This document shows, piece by piece, positions 11,627-22,450 of a DNA stretch of 64,000 nt. The stretch spans positions 1-64,000 of the forward strand of contig CACMAX010000007.1 of NCBI GenBank assembly GCA_902611845.1, in the 5' to 3' direction. The notes beneath the pieces are model-generated. The model was not told the origin of the DNA. It made no database searches and was given only the letters and a program-made list of their open reading frames with translations. A program made the translations under genes and the position numbers. The stretch comes from an uncultured Pelagibacteraceae bacterium (GTDB taxonomy: Bacteria; Pseudomonadota; Alphaproteobacteria; Pelagibacterales; Pelagibacteraceae). Every line of letters begins with the position of its first letter. Within the stretch, counting starts at the first letter, position 1.

Positions 11627-12912
11627 TGAAAAAAAAATACTTTATTAACGCAAATATAATTGATCCTCATAACAATATAAGTGAAACAGGAGGATTAATA
11701 ATAGGTGAAGATGGAAAAATTGAAGGTGTTGGAAAAAAGGTGAATAAAAACAACATTCCTAGTAGAGAAAAAGTTATTGATTTAAAAGAGAATTATATTT
11801 TTCCAGGTATAGTTGATATGAGGGTATTTGTAGGCGAACCAGGTTATGAATATAAAGAAAATTTTAGAACTTTGAGTAACGCTGCATTATCCGGGGGAGT
11901 AACCTCAGTTGTAACAATGCCTAATACTGATCCAATAATCGACAATGTTTCAATAGTAGATTTTTTAAAAAGACGAGGCAGAGATAAATCAAAAATAAAT
12001 ATATTTCCCACAGCATCTCTAACAAAGGGTACTGAGGGTACAAATATGACAGAGTTTGGTCTTCTGCAAAGTAAAGGGATAATAGCATTTACAGATGGAA
12101 TTAGAACAATTCAGAATACAAGAGTTATGTCCAGAATAATGAATTCAGCAAAAGATTTAGGATCTTTAATAATGCAACATGCGGAAGATCAAGAATTAGC
12201 TGAAAATGGCATGATAAATGATGGAATAATTTCGACAAAACTTGGTTTGCAAGGTATCCCAGAAATAGCAGAATTAATAATTATAGAGAGAGATTTAACA
12301 TTATTAGAAGAATATAATTGTCGTTATCACATTTCTCAGATTTCATCAGGAAAAGCAGCAGAAATTATCAGAGATAGAAAAGATAAAGTAAGATTTTCCT
12401 GTGGGGTATCAATAAATAATTTATCTTTAAATGAAAATGATATTGGTGACTTTAGAACTTTTTTAAAATTGTCACCGCCACTTAGAACTGAAGATGATAG
12501 ATTAAGTTTAGTGCAAGGATTAAATGATGGTACAATCGATGTAATAGTTTCAGATCACAAACCTGAAGATGAAGAGCAAAAAAGATTAACATTTGCTCAA
12601 GCCGCAACAGGAGCAACTGGTATTGAAACATTATTATCCTTGTCATTAGAATTATATCACAATGGATCTGTAAAACTTGAAAAAATTATTGCAGCATTAA
12701 CCTCCAATCCAGCAAAAATTTTGAAAATCAATAAAGGTAATTTATCCGTAGGTAATGATGCAGATTTCTGTATTGTGGATATAAATAAACCTTGGATAGT
12801 AAAGCAAGAAAATTTGGTTTCTAAATCAAAAAATACGTCAATTGAAAATAAGAGATTACAAGGAAAAGTGACCAATACATACGTAAAAGGACAAGAGCTT
12901 TACAATATTTAA
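11623..12912 (+). CDS. pyrC: Dihydroorotase (PyrC-type)
   Basis: Overlaps pyrB by 4 bp; [28 protein letters not shown]. The usual metal-site H-x-H reads MRVFVGEP, so it could be a non-catalytic PyrC-like partner of PyrB. Confidence 0.85.
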   Translation: MMKKKYFINANIIDPHNNISETGGLIIGEDGKIEGVGKKVNKNNIPSREKVIDLKENYIFPGIVDMRVFVGEPGYEYKENFRTLSNAALSGGVTSVVTMPNTDPIIDNVSIVDFLKRRGRDKSKINIFPTASLTKGTEGTNMTEFGLLQSKGIIAFTDGIRTIQNTRVMSRIMNSAKDLGSLIMQHAEDQELAENGMINDGIISTKLGLQGIPEIAELIIIERDLTLLEEYNCRYHISQISSGKAAEIIRDRKDKVRFSCGVSINNLSLNENDIGDFRTFLKLSPPLRTEDDRLSLVQGLNDGTIDVIVSDHKPEDEEQKRLTFAQAATGATGIETLLSLSLELYHNGSVKLEKIIAALTSNPAKILKINKGNLSVGNDADFCIVDINKPWIVKQENLVSKSKNTSIENKRLQGKVTNTYVKGQELYNI

Positions 12913-13485
12913 ATGGAAATTTTTATTTTATCACTTTTATCATATTTATTAGGTTCTATTCCTTTTGGTTTTTTATTAACAAAAATTTTTTTAAAAAAAG
13001 ACATAAGAGAAACAGGTTCGGGTAATATAGGCGCCACCAATGTTTTAAGAACTGGTAATAAATTTTTAGGTTACTCAACTTTATTACTAGACATTTTAAA
13101 AGCAGTTTTACCAATAATTTATGTTAAATTAAATTATCCAGAATTTATTTACATTTGTTCATTATCTGTTTTTTTAGGACATGTTTTTCCAATATGGTTA
13201 AAATTTAAAGGTGGTAAGGGTGTTGCAACATATGTTGGAATGTTGATTATTTTAAATTATTTTTTGGGTATTGTTTTTGGTATTGTTTGGTTAATTACAT
13301 ATTTAATGTCTAAATACTCATCATTAGGATCAATTCTAGGATCATTAAGTGTTCCTATTTTTATATTTTTTTATAGCAATGATAACATTATGTTTTACTT
13401 CATAATGTTTATTTTAATTTTTTATACTCATAGAGAAAACGTTAAACGCTTGATAAATAAAGAAGAAACTAAGACAAAAATTTAA
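12913..13485 (+). CDS. plsY: Acyl-phosphate glycerol-3-phosphate acyltransferase
   Basis: LLGSIPFGFLL, GSGNIGATNVLR, FKGGKGVAT motifs. Confidence 0.95.
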   Translation: MEIFILSLLSYLLGSIPFGFLLTKIFLKKDIRETGSGNIGATNVLRTGNKFLGYSTLLLDILKAVLPIIYVKLNYPEFIYICSLSVFLGHVFPIWLKFKGGKGVATYVGMLIILNYFLGIVFGIVWLITYLMSKYSSLGSILGSLSVPIFIFFYSNDNIMFYFIMFILIFYTHRENVKRLINKEETKTKI

Positions 13486-13525
13486 TAATTTGACAGTTTA
13501 ACTGTTTTAAGTACGTTCTCTAAAT

Positions 13526-16093
13526 ATGAATCTAGTAATTGTTGAAAGTCCAGCAAAAGCAAAAACAATTAATAAATATTTAGGATCAGATTATACAGTT
13601 CTTGCAAGCTATGGACATATAAGAGATCTGCCTTCGAAAAATGGTTCTGTTGATCCTGAAAATGATTTTAAAATGATTTGGAAAGTAGATAGCTTTTCAA
13701 AAAAATATTTAAAAGAAATTACAGATAGTGCTAAAGATTCAAAAAAAATTATTCTAGCAACTGACCCTGATAGAGAAGGTGAAGCAATAGCTTGGCATGT
13801 AAAAGAGTTTCTTGAAGAAAAAAAATTATTAAAAGATAAAGAAGTTGAAAGAGTTGTTTTCAACGAAATAACAAAAAAAGCAGTTACAAATGGAATAAAT
13901 AATCCAAGAAAAATAGAGCCACATTTAGTTGATGCTTATATGGCAAGAAGAGCTCTAGATTATCTAGTAGGTTTTAATATCTCCCCCATTCTATGGACAA
14001 AATTACCAGGTTCTAAATCTGCTGGTCGAGTTCAGTCTGTAGCTCTAAGACTTTTAACCGAAAGAGAACAGGAAATAGAAGTTTTTCAACCAAAAGAATT
14101 TTGGACTTTAAATATAATTTTTAAAAATAACAAAAATGAAAAAATAAATACAAATATTTCACAATTAGATGGAAATAAGATTGAAAAATTTTCATTTAAA
14201 AACAAACAAGATATTAATGATGCATTATCTCAAATAAAAAACAAAAAATACAAAATAACAGATATAAGCTCGAAAACTTATAACAGAAATCCATCAGGAC
14301 CTTTTACTACATCAACATTACAACAAACAGCATCCAGTAAACTTGGTTTTGGAGCATCAAGGACAATGCAAATTGCTCAAAGACTATATCAAGGAATTGA
14401 TATTGAAGGTGAAACGGTAGGATTAATTACTTATATGAGAACAGATGGAACTAATATTTCAAAAGATGCTATAACATCTTTCAGAGATTTTATAATGCAG
14501 AATTATGGTGATAAATATTTACCAGAACAACCTCTAAATTATAGTGGCAAAAAAGCAAAGAATGCTCAAGAAGCTCACGAAGCTATACGTCCAACAGAAA
14601 TAATTCGAAAACCAGAAGATATGAAAAAATACTTAAGTACTGATCAATATAAACTTTATAATTTAATATGGTCTAGATCTTTATCATCACAAATGCAGTC
14701 AGCAAAATTTGATAGAAAAACTATTACCATCAGCTCAGATGATGATAAAAATATATTCAAAGCTAGTGGTTCAACATTAAAATTTGATGGTTTCCTAAAA
14801 CTTTATAAGATCGATGAAAATGATGATGACAATGAAAATACTTTGCCTGATGTTGAAAAAGGTGATGTAATGTTTGAAGATCATATTGATGAACAGCACT
14901 ATACGCAACCACCGCCTAGATATTCAGAGGCAAGTTTAGTTAAAAAATTAGAGGAACTAGGGATTGGAAGACCGTCTACTTATGCAAGTATTATTTCAGT
15001 AATAGCTAATAGAGGTTATGCTGATATAAATAATAAAAGATTTTTCCCAACTGATAGAGGTAAATTACTTTCTGCTTTTTTAGAAAAATTATTTACCAAA
15101 TATGTTGATTATGATTTTACTGCAAAATTAGAAGATCAATTAGATGATATAACATCAGGTAAAGAAAATTGGATAAAAGTTCTAGAAAACTTTTGGAAAG
15201 ACTTTAATTCTAATGTTTCAGGTGTGAAAGAAAAAAGAACCAGAGAAGTATTAGATCTATTAAATGAAAGTCTTGGATCACTAATATTTGAGGTCGATAA
15301 GGATGGAAATATTGATAGAAAATGCAAGCTTTGTGAGTCTGGTCAATTAAGTTTAAAAAATAGTTTTAGAGGTGGTGCTTTTATTGGGTGTTCAAATTAT
15401 CCAGACTGCAAATTTACAAGACCACTATCAAAATCTAAAGCAGCACAACAATTGACACTAGCAGAACCTAAATTCATCGGAAAAAATGATAAAGGTAAAG
15501 ATATTTTTCTTAAAAATGGAAGATTTGGTCCATATTTACAATTTGAAAAAGAAATCATAGAGGAAGATGAAAAAACTAAAAAGAAAAAAAGAAAATTAAA
15601 GAAAGAAGAAAATAATTTAAAAAATGTTTCTATCCCTAAAGGAATTGAGATTGAAAATATTGATTTAGAAAAGGCAAAATACTTATGTTCATTACCATTA
15701 AGTTTAGGTAAAAATCCTGAAAATGATAAGGATATTACTGTGAATGTTGGAAGATTTGGTCCTTACCTTAAATGTGAAAATAAATCTGCTAGACTAGAAA
15801 ATGTTGATGAATTATTCACAATTGGATTAAATAGAGCTGTTACATTAATTGCTGAAGCTAAACCAGGAAGAATTTCATCATCTATGATAAAAGATTTAGG
15901 AGAACACCCTGAAGATAAAAAACCAGTTAGAATCATGAAAGGTCAGTATGGTCCATACATTAAATACAAATCATTAAATGCGACTATACCAGAAGAGAAA
16001 GATCCTGTTGAATTAACTATGGAAGAAGCATTAATTTTAATTGAGAAAAGAAAAGAATACGATAGAAATAAAAAGAAAAAGAAAAGCAAATAA
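13526..16093 (+). CDS. topA: DNA topoisomerase I
   Basis: NLVIVESPAKAKTINKYLG, TDPDREGEAIAWH, YMRTDGT. Confidence 0.97.
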   Translation: MNLVIVESPAKAKTINKYLGSDYTVLASYGHIRDLPSKNGSVDPENDFKMIWKVDSFSKKYLKEITDSAKDSKKIILATDPDREGEAIAWHVKEFLEEKKLLKDKEVERVVFNEITKKAVTNGINNPRKIEPHLVDAYMARRALDYLVGFNISPILWTKLPGSKSAGRVQSVALRLLTEREQEIEVFQPKEFWTLNIIFKNNKNEKINTNISQLDGNKIEKFSFKNKQDINDALSQIKNKKYKITDISSKTYNRNPSGPFTTSTLQQTASSKLGFGASRTMQIAQRLYQGIDIEGETVGLITYMRTDGTNISKDAITSFRDFIMQNYGDKYLPEQPLNYSGKKAKNAQEAHEAIRPTEIIRKPEDMKKYLSTDQYKLYNLIWSRSLSSQMQSAKFDRKTITISSDDDKNIFKASGSTLKFDGFLKLYKIDENDDDNENTLPDVEKGDVMFEDHIDEQHYTQPPPRYSEASLVKKLEELGIGRPSTYASIISVIANRGYADINNKRFFPTDRGKLLSAFLEKLFTKYVDYDFTAKLEDQLDDITSGKENWIKVLENFWKDFNSNVSGVKEKRTREVLDLLNESLGSLIFEVDKDGNIDRKCKLCESGQLSLKNSFRGGAFIGCSNYPDCKFTRPLSKSKAAQQLTLAEPKFIGKNDKGKDIFLKNGRFGPYLQFEKEIIEEDEKTKKKKRKLKKEENNLKNVSIPKGIEIENIDLEKAKYLCSLPLSLGKNPENDKDITVNVGRFGPYLKCENKSARLENVDELFTIGLNRAVTLIAEAKPGRISSSMIKDLGEHPEDKKPVRIMKGQYGPYIKYKSLNATIPEEKDPVELTMEEALILIEKRKEYDRNKKKKKSK

Positions 16094-16554
16094 TGTCAGC
16101 AGATGAAAATTTAAAGAATTTAAATATAAAATTACCAAAAGCTAATGATCCTGTTGGATCATATGCTGCTACTAGAATATCTGGAAATTTACTATACATA
16201 TCTGGTCAAATATCAATTGATGAGAATGGAAATTTAATTAAGGGAAAACTCGGAAAAGATTATAATACTGAACAAGGTTATGAGGCAGCTAAAAGATGTG
16301 CATTAAGCATAATATCTCAAGCAAAAAAAGCATGTGGTGATGATTTATCCAAAATTAAATCATGTTTGAAACTTACTGGATATGTTAATTCTACTGATGA
16401 TTTTACTGAACAGCCAAAAGTCATAAATGGAGCCTCAGATATAATAAAAAGTGTATTTGATGAAGCTGGCTCACATGCAAGAGCTGCTGTCAGCACTAAT
16501 AGCCTTCCATTGGGTGTTGCAGTTGAAGTTGATGCAATATTTGATCTTAATTAA
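16093..16554 (+). CDS. RidA family protein
   Basis: SGNLLYISGQISID and ARAAVSTNSLPLGVAVEVDAIF motifs. Confidence 0.88.
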   Translation: MSADENLKNLNIKLPKANDPVGSYAATRISGNLLYISGQISIDENGNLIKGKLGKDYNTEQGYEAAKRCALSIISQAKKACGDDLSKIKSCLKLTGYVNSTDDFTEQPKVINGASDIIKSVFDEAGSHARAAVSTNSLPLGVAVEVDAIFDLN

Positions 16555-17844
16555 TTATCTACCAATACTAAAATAATTTATTTTATTTTTTTTCATTTCA
16601 GAAGTTGAGTAAAGATTTCTCATATCAAAAACTTTAAAATTTCTTTTTTTTGTAATTTTTTTAAAGTTTAGTTGCTTAAATTCATTCCATTCTGTATGGA
16701 TAATTATTAAATCTGCGCTTTTACAAGCATCTTTTATATTTTCAAAAAAGTTTATTTTTTTAGATTTTAATTCCTTTTTCTTGCCAGTTGGTTCATAATA
16801 ATTGACATGTGCACCCTTCCTTATCAAAGATGGTATCATTTTTAATGAAGAGGACTCTCTCATGTCATCAGTTCCTGGTTTAAAGGTAACACCCAAAAAT
16901 GTAATATTTTTATTTTTAATTTTGTTATTCATTATTTTGCTAATTTTATTTAATAATAAATTGGTTCTTTTATCATTTGAATTAATTACTGACTTTACAA
17001 CTGAAAGATTTGTTTTAAACATTCGACCAGTTGAAACAAGTGCTCTTGTATCCTTTGGAAAACATGATCCACCATAGGCTGGGCCAGCTCGTAGAAATCT
17101 ACTTCCAATCCTTTCATCTAAACCCATGCCAATTGCAACTTCTTTAACGTCTATATTTAATTTTTCACATAAATTGGCTATTTCATTAATGAATGTAATT
17201 TTAGTGGCTAAAAAAGCGTTTGATGCATATTTAATCAGTTCTGCTGATCGTCTAGAAGTATGAAAATATCTACCACCCTTCTTAATTAAAGGTAGATATA
17301 ATTTTTTCATTATTTTATTTGCTTTATTGCTGCTAGTACCGACAACAACTCTATCTGGGAATTGAAAATCTCTAATAGCTTCACCTTCTCTTAAAAATTC
17401 AGGATTAGATACAACATCAAACTTATTTTTATTTTTATTTGATTTTAAGATTTTTGTGATTTTATCACCTGTGATAACTGGGACTGTAGATTTAGTAACT
17501 ATTATTTTATACCTATTTAAATTAGATTTTATACTTTTGGTAACATTAAATACATATTTCAAATCAGCTTTATTATTTTTGGTAGGAGTTCCAACGCAAA
17601 TAAATATGATATCTGACTTTTTTATTGAGCTAGAAATATCTGTTGTAAATAAAAGTCTTTTTTTTTTTAAATTTCTTACAACCAATTCTTGAAGACCAGG
17701 TTCATAAATTGGGATTATTCCTTTATTTAATTTTTCTATAATTTCTCTGTTAATATCAACACATCTAACTGTATTACCTAGGTCAGAAAAACAGGCCCCA
17801 CTAACTAAACCAACATAACCAGATCCTATAATGCAAATTTTCAT
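16555..17844 (-). CDS. ugd: UDP-glucose 6-dehydrogenase
   Basis: MKICIIGSGYVGLVSGACFSDLG, GSCFPKDTRAL. Confidence 0.94.
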   Translation of the reverse strand: MKICIIGSGYVGLVSGACFSDLGNTVRCVDINREIIEKLNKGIIPIYEPGLQELVVRNLKKKRLLFTTDISSSIKKSDIIFICVGTPTKNNKADLKYVFNVTKSIKSNLNRYKIIVTKSTVPVITGDKITKILKSNKNKNKFDVVSNPEFLREGEAIRDFQFPDRVVVGTSSNKANKIMKKLYLPLIKKGGRYFHTSRRSAELIKYASNAFLATKITFINEIANLCEKLNIDVKEVAIGMGLDERIGSRFLRAGPAYGGSCFPKDTRALVSTGRMFKTNLSVVKSVINSNDKRTNLLLNKISKIMNNKIKNKNITFLGVTFKPGTDDMRESSSLKMIPSLIRKGAHVNYYEPTGKKKELKSKKINFFENIKDACKSADLIIIHTEWNEFKQLNFKKITKKRNFKVFDMRNLYSTSEMKKNKINYFSIGR

Positions 17845-18656
17845 AGCTTAGAAATTTCAATTCCAGATTTAATATAACCTTTCATAGATCCACAATCTAA
17901 ATAATTACCTGCAAATTTATGTCCAATGAATAAATATTGATCTAATATCATTCGTCTTATTGCATCTGTAATATGTATTTCACCACCTTTACCTTTTTTT
18001 TGATTTTGTAGATAAAGAAAAATTTTCTTTGATAATATATATCTACCTATAACTGCGTTATTTGAAGGTGCATCTTTAGTATTAGGTTTTTCAATTACAT
18101 CTGCAATTTTAAAATTTAATTTGTCAATATTTTTTTTAATTGAATAAATTCCCCAACGATCTACATTATTTTTTTTAACTTTCATGCTAGCCATTACAGA
18201 ACCTTTTAATTTTTTATGAATTTTTATCATATCTTTTGAACAATTCTTTTTCATAATTAAATCATCAGGTAACAACATTAAAAAATAATCATTTTTTATA
18301 AACTTTTTTGTTTTGAGTACAGCATCACCTGTTCCCATGGGTTTATTCTGATAAACAAATTTGATTTTTTTTCTAAAAAAAAGAATTTTTTTATACTCTT
18401 TAATTATTCTTGGATCTTTCTTTTTTTTAATAATTGATTTGTAAAAATTATCATTATTGAAATATTTCCTTATCATCTCTTTTTTTTTTGAAATAATAAA
18501 AATTATTTCACTTACACCAGCTTCAATACATTCATCTAAAATATACTCAATACCTGGTTTTCCATTTATTGGGAGAAGTTCTTTAGGAAAAATACTTGTT
18601 AAAGGTAGTAAACGTGTACCCAAACCAGCAAGAGGAATAATAGCTTGTTTAATCAT
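17841..18656 (-). CDS. galU: UTP-glucose-1-phosphate uridylyltransferase
   Basis: AIIPLAGLGTRLLPLTSIFPKELLPI; overlaps ugd. Confidence 0.93.
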   Translation of the reverse strand: MIKQAIIPLAGLGTRLLPLTSIFPKELLPINGKPGIEYILDECIEAGVSEIIFIISKKKEMIRKYFNNDNFYKSIIKKKKDPRIIKEYKKILFFRKKIKFVYQNKPMGTGDAVLKTKKFIKNDYFLMLLPDDLIMKKNCSKDMIKIHKKLKGSVMASMKVKKNNVDRWGIYSIKKNIDKLNFKIADVIEKPNTKDAPSNNAVIGRYILSKKIFLYLQNQKKGKGGEIHITDAIRRMILDQYLFIGHKFAGNYLDCGSMKGYIKSGIEISKL

Positions 18657-18690
18657 TAAGATGTTTTACTTATAATCATATTTATTAAAA

Positions 18691-19491
18691 ATGAAAATTT
18701 TAAAAAATATTTTTGAACTAAATAAGGCAGTAAAAAATTACAAAAATGTTGGATTTGTACCTACAATGGGGGGAATTCATAAAGGCCACGTATCTTTAAT
18801 AAAAATTTCACAAAAAAATAACAAAGAAACGATAGTAAGTATTTTCGTCAATCCAACACAATTTAATCAAAAAAAAGATTTTAAGAATTATCCTAGAAAT
18901 ATAAGAAAAGATATTTCAATATTAAAAAAACTAAAAGTTAATTATTTGTTTTTGCCCGAGGTCAATGAAATTTATAAAAATAGAATGAAGAATTTTAAAC
19001 TTAATAAATCTGATAAAATTTTATGTGCTAAATATAGAAAAGGTCATTTTGAAGGTGTATTAAACGTTATGAATAGATTGTTATCTATTATTAAATCTAA
19101 GTTTGTTTATATGGGTGAAAAAGATTTTCAACAATACATGTTAATTAAAAGAATATTAGGTAAAAAATATAAAATAAATATTGTTGGTTGTCCTACCATT
19201 CGAGAAAATAAAATTGCTTTATCCACAAGAAACAAATTGTTAAATAAATCATGCATAAAAAAAGCATCAAAAATAGCCATCAAATTAGATAAATTAAAAA
19301 AATTATCAAAAATGAATAAATTTGTGGATTTGTCAAAATATAAAGTTGAGCTTGAAAATAAATTTAAAATTAAAATTGATTATCTTGAATTTAGAGATGA
19401 GAAAAAAATGAAATTAGATAATTTTAAATCTAAATACAGACTATTTATTGCCTATCATATTAATGGAGTAAGATTAATTGATAATTTTTGA
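18691..19491 (+). CDS. panC: Pantoate-beta-alanine ligase
   Basis: GFVPTMGGIHKGHVSLI, VSIFVNPTQF, MGEKDFQQ. Confidence 0.92.
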   Translation: MKILKNIFELNKAVKNYKNVGFVPTMGGIHKGHVSLIKISQKNNKETIVSIFVNPTQFNQKKDFKNYPRNIRKDISILKKLKVNYLFLPEVNEIYKNRMKNFKLNKSDKILCAKYRKGHFEGVLNVMNRLLSIIKSKFVYMGEKDFQQYMLIKRILGKKYKINIVGCPTIRENKIALSTRNKLLNKSCIKKASKIAIKLDKLKKLSKMNKFVDLSKYKVELENKFKIKIDYLEFRDEKKMKLDNFKSKYRLFIAYHINGVRLIDNF

Positions 19492-20865
19492 TTATAAGAA
19501 ATAAGCTCCTACACCTAAGAAAGATACAAATCCAATTACATCTGTTATTGTTGTAACAAATACACTAGAAGAAATAGCAGGATCAATTTTCATTTTATTT
19601 AATGTTACAGGGACTAGAATACCAAAAAGTCCTGCAACTATCATAGTTAAAACCATTGAAATTGAAATTATTAGGGAGAGCTGGATATCATTAAACCATA
19701 GTTGAACTATCAAAGAACTTATAATTGCAAAAATAACACCATTTAATACTCCAATATTAAATTCTTTAATAATATTATTCGTAAAATTATTTTTCGTTAA
19801 ATCCTGTGTAGCTAAAGATCTTACTGTGACAGCCAATGTTTGCATGCCAGCGTTACCACCCATTGATGCTACAATTGGCATTAAAAAAGCCAAAACTACC
19901 ATTTGCTCTATAGTAGCACCAAATAGACTAATGCAATAAGTTGCTAGAAAAGCAGTAAATAAGTTTAATAACAACCAATTAAATCTTCTCTTTGTTTTTG
20001 TTATTACTCCATCAGTTATTTCTTCATCCCCTACTCCAGCTAATCTAAGTGCGTCCTCTTCAGCTTCTTCTTTTAATACTGTTAGAACATCATCATAAGC
20101 TATCATCCCAACTAATTTGTCTGACTTATCTACTACAGCAGCTGAACTCAAATTATAATTTTCAAATAAGTTACCGACTTCTTCTCTATCCATATCAACA
20201 GGTATTAGTGTTTGAGATTCAGCCATAATAGACATCATTTTTGTATCTCTTGGAGTTCTTAATACTCTTGATGAAGGAACTGTACCAATGGGTTTGAATT
20301 CTTGATCAACTATAAATATTTCTAGAAATTCTTCAGGAAGTTCTTTGTTTTCTCTTAAATAGTCTATTGTTTGTCCTACAGACCAATTACTTGGTATAGC
20401 TGTAAATTCACGCTGCATTAATCTAGCAGCAGAGTCTTCTGGATAACTTAAGCTTTCAAGTAATGCAAATCGGTCTTTTGGAGGTAATGAGCTAAGGATT
20501 GTATTTTTATCTTTTTCGTCTACATTTTCTAAAATCTTAATTGCATCATCTGACTCTAAATTTTTTAATATATTCACTATTGAATCTGATGATAGATAAG
20601 CAATCATCTCAGACTGAATTGACTCATTTAATTCAACAAAGACTTCAGGATCAACTTTGAAACTATTTAGTTTTATTAAATTTTCTCTATCATTTTGACT
20701 TAAATGTTCAATTATGTCAGCAGCATCTGCTGGATGCATAGCATTGAACGAATTTGTAATAAATTCGGCATCATTTGAGGCAATTTTATCTGTGACAACT
20801 TTGATGAATTCTTTGTTAAATTCAAAGTTAACTTTTTTATCTTTTAATTTTTTCACTATAGTCAT
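19492..20865 (-). CDS. mgtE: Magnesium transporter MgtE
   Basis: MgtE N domain, CBS pair, C-terminal PIVASMGGNAGMQTLAVTVRSLA. Confidence 0.95.
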   Translation of the reverse strand: MTIVKKLKDKKVNFEFNKEFIKVVTDKIASNDAEFITNSFNAMHPADAADIIEHLSQNDRENLIKLNSFKVDPEVFVELNESIQSEMIAYLSSDSIVNILKNLESDDAIKILENVDEKDKNTILSSLPPKDRFALLESLSYPEDSAARLMQREFTAIPSNWSVGQTIDYLRENKELPEEFLEIFIVDQEFKPIGTVPSSRVLRTPRDTKMMSIMAESQTLIPVDMDREEVGNLFENYNLSSAAVVDKSDKLVGMIAYDDVLTVLKEEAEEDALRLAGVGDEEITDGVITKTKRRFNWLLLNLFTAFLATYCISLFGATIEQMVVLAFLMPIVASMGGNAGMQTLAVTVRSLATQDLTKNNFTNNIIKEFNIGVLNGVIFAIISSLIVQLWFNDIQLSLIISISMVLTMIVAGLFGILVPVTLNKMKIDPAISSSVFVTTITDVIGFVSFLGVGAYFL

Positions 20866-20926
20866 AAGATTTACCTATAATTTAGTTGGCACTATTAATA
20901 CAAAATAAAAATAATACAAATTTATA

Positions 20927-21550
20927 ATGACAATAGAGATCAAAAAGTCAGTAAAACCAATAAAATATAAATCTGCGATAGATATACTTGAAGACAGATT
21001 GGAGCAAATTAAAGTAAATAAAAATAAAGAACTTATTTGGATACTTGAACATGAAGAGATTTATACTGGTGGAACAAGTTTTAGTGAAAATGAGATTTTA
21101 GATAAATCTATAAACTTTATTAAAACGAATAGAGGAGGAAAAATAACATATCATGGTCCTGGTCAATTAGTTTTTTATTTTGTGATTGACTTGAACAAAA
21201 GAGGTAAGAATATAAAAAAAATTATAACTGCAATTGAAAAGACAATTATAAATACTCTAAAAAATTACGATATAAAGTGTTTTGCAGATAGAAAAAATAT
21301 TGGAATTTGGTTTCAGCACAAATCTGGTAAAATAGATAAAATTGCAGCGATAGGCATAAAAGTAAAGAAGTGGATTGCTTATCACGGTTTTGCATTAAAT
21401 ATTTCTAATGATCTTAATGTATATAAAAAGATAGTTCCTTGTGGAATCAGAAATAGAGGAGTTTCAAATTTAAATAATATTAAAAAACAAAATTATAAAA
21501 ATATTGAGAATGATTTGATAAAAAATTTTTTATCAAATATTAAAAATTAA
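20927..21550 (+). CDS. lipB: Lipoyl(octanoyl) transferase
   Basis: [43 protein letters not shown]. Confidence 0.94.
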   Translation: MTIEIKKSVKPIKYKSAIDILEDRLEQIKVNKNKELIWILEHEEIYTGGTSFSENEILDKSINFIKTNRGGKITYHGPGQLVFYFVIDLNKRGKNIKKIITAIEKTIINTLKNYDIKCFADRKNIGIWFQHKSGKIDKIAAIGIKVKKWIAYHGFALNISNDLNVYKKIVPCGIRNRGVSNLNNIKKQNYKNIENDLIKNFLSNIKN

Positions 21551-22448
21551 GTCTTTTTGTTTTTAACATATTTCTAAAATAATCTGGAGGGGTGGCTCTA
21601 AAAGTGTATTTTTGCTCATTTATTTTAAATTTTATTTCATAAGAATGTAACATTAAATTTTTATTATTTATTTTTGAGTTATTTGTTGAATTATATTTTT
21701 TATCACCAATAATGGAGTTTCCTAAATTAAATAATTGTTTTCTTAGTTGATGTTTTCTTCCTGTAATTGGATTTAACTGAATGAATGTCGCATTATTATT
21801 TTTATCTAAAATTTCATATTTTGTTTCAGCCTTTTCAACTATTTTTTTTTTATTTTCAAATCTTATCAAATCATCTTTTATCACACCTTTATCGATTAAA
21901 ATTAATTCACCATTACATATTGCTAAATAAGTTTTATAAACCTTTCTTAATCTAAAAAGTGAGGTGAGCAGTTGGGCTGTTTTCCTATTCTTTGCAATTA
22001 TAAAAACGCCAGAAGTATCTTTATCTAATCTGTGTACAGAATAAGGTTTCTCGTCTCTAAATAAATTACTTTTCGCAAATATATCAATAATATTCTTTTT
22101 AGATTTTGTACCACCCTGTACTGAAATTCCTGATTGTTTATTTAGAACAACAAAATTGTCATTATTTTCTATAATTAAATCCTCATTTTCTTTTATAATT
22201 TCATTACTAGGATTATATTTTTTTTTGCGTTGCTCAATTTTTTCATCAAAATTTAAATTATAAATATTAAGTTTGTCACCGGTTTTAACTTTTTGAGAGC
22301 TTTTTACTTTTTTTTGATTTAATTTTAATTTTCCATTTCTTAGATTTTTTTCAATAAGTCCTTGTGGAATTTTTCCTAAATGATTTCGAATGAATCTGTC
22401 AATACGCATTTCATTAAAAGATTTATCTACGTTAATTGATTTTTTCAT
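21540..22448 (-). CDS. RluC/RluD-family pseudouridine synthase
   Basis: S4-like N-terminus; [18 protein letters not shown]. Confidence 0.92.
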   Translation of the reverse strand: MKKSINVDKSFNEMRIDRFIRNHLGKIPQGLIEKNLRNGKLKLNQKKVKSSQKVKTGDKLNIYNLNFDEKIEQRKKKYNPSNEIIKENEDLIIENNDNFVVLNKQSGISVQGGTKSKKNIIDIFAKSNLFRDEKPYSVHRLDKDTSGVFIIAKNRKTAQLLTSLFRLRKVYKTYLAICNGELILIDKGVIKDDLIRFENKKKIVEKAETKYEILDKNNNATFIQLNPITGRKHQLRKQLFNLGNSIIGDKKYNSTNNSKINNKNLMLHSYEIKFKINEQKYTFRATPPDYFRNMLKTKRLNF

Positions 22449-22450
22449 TT

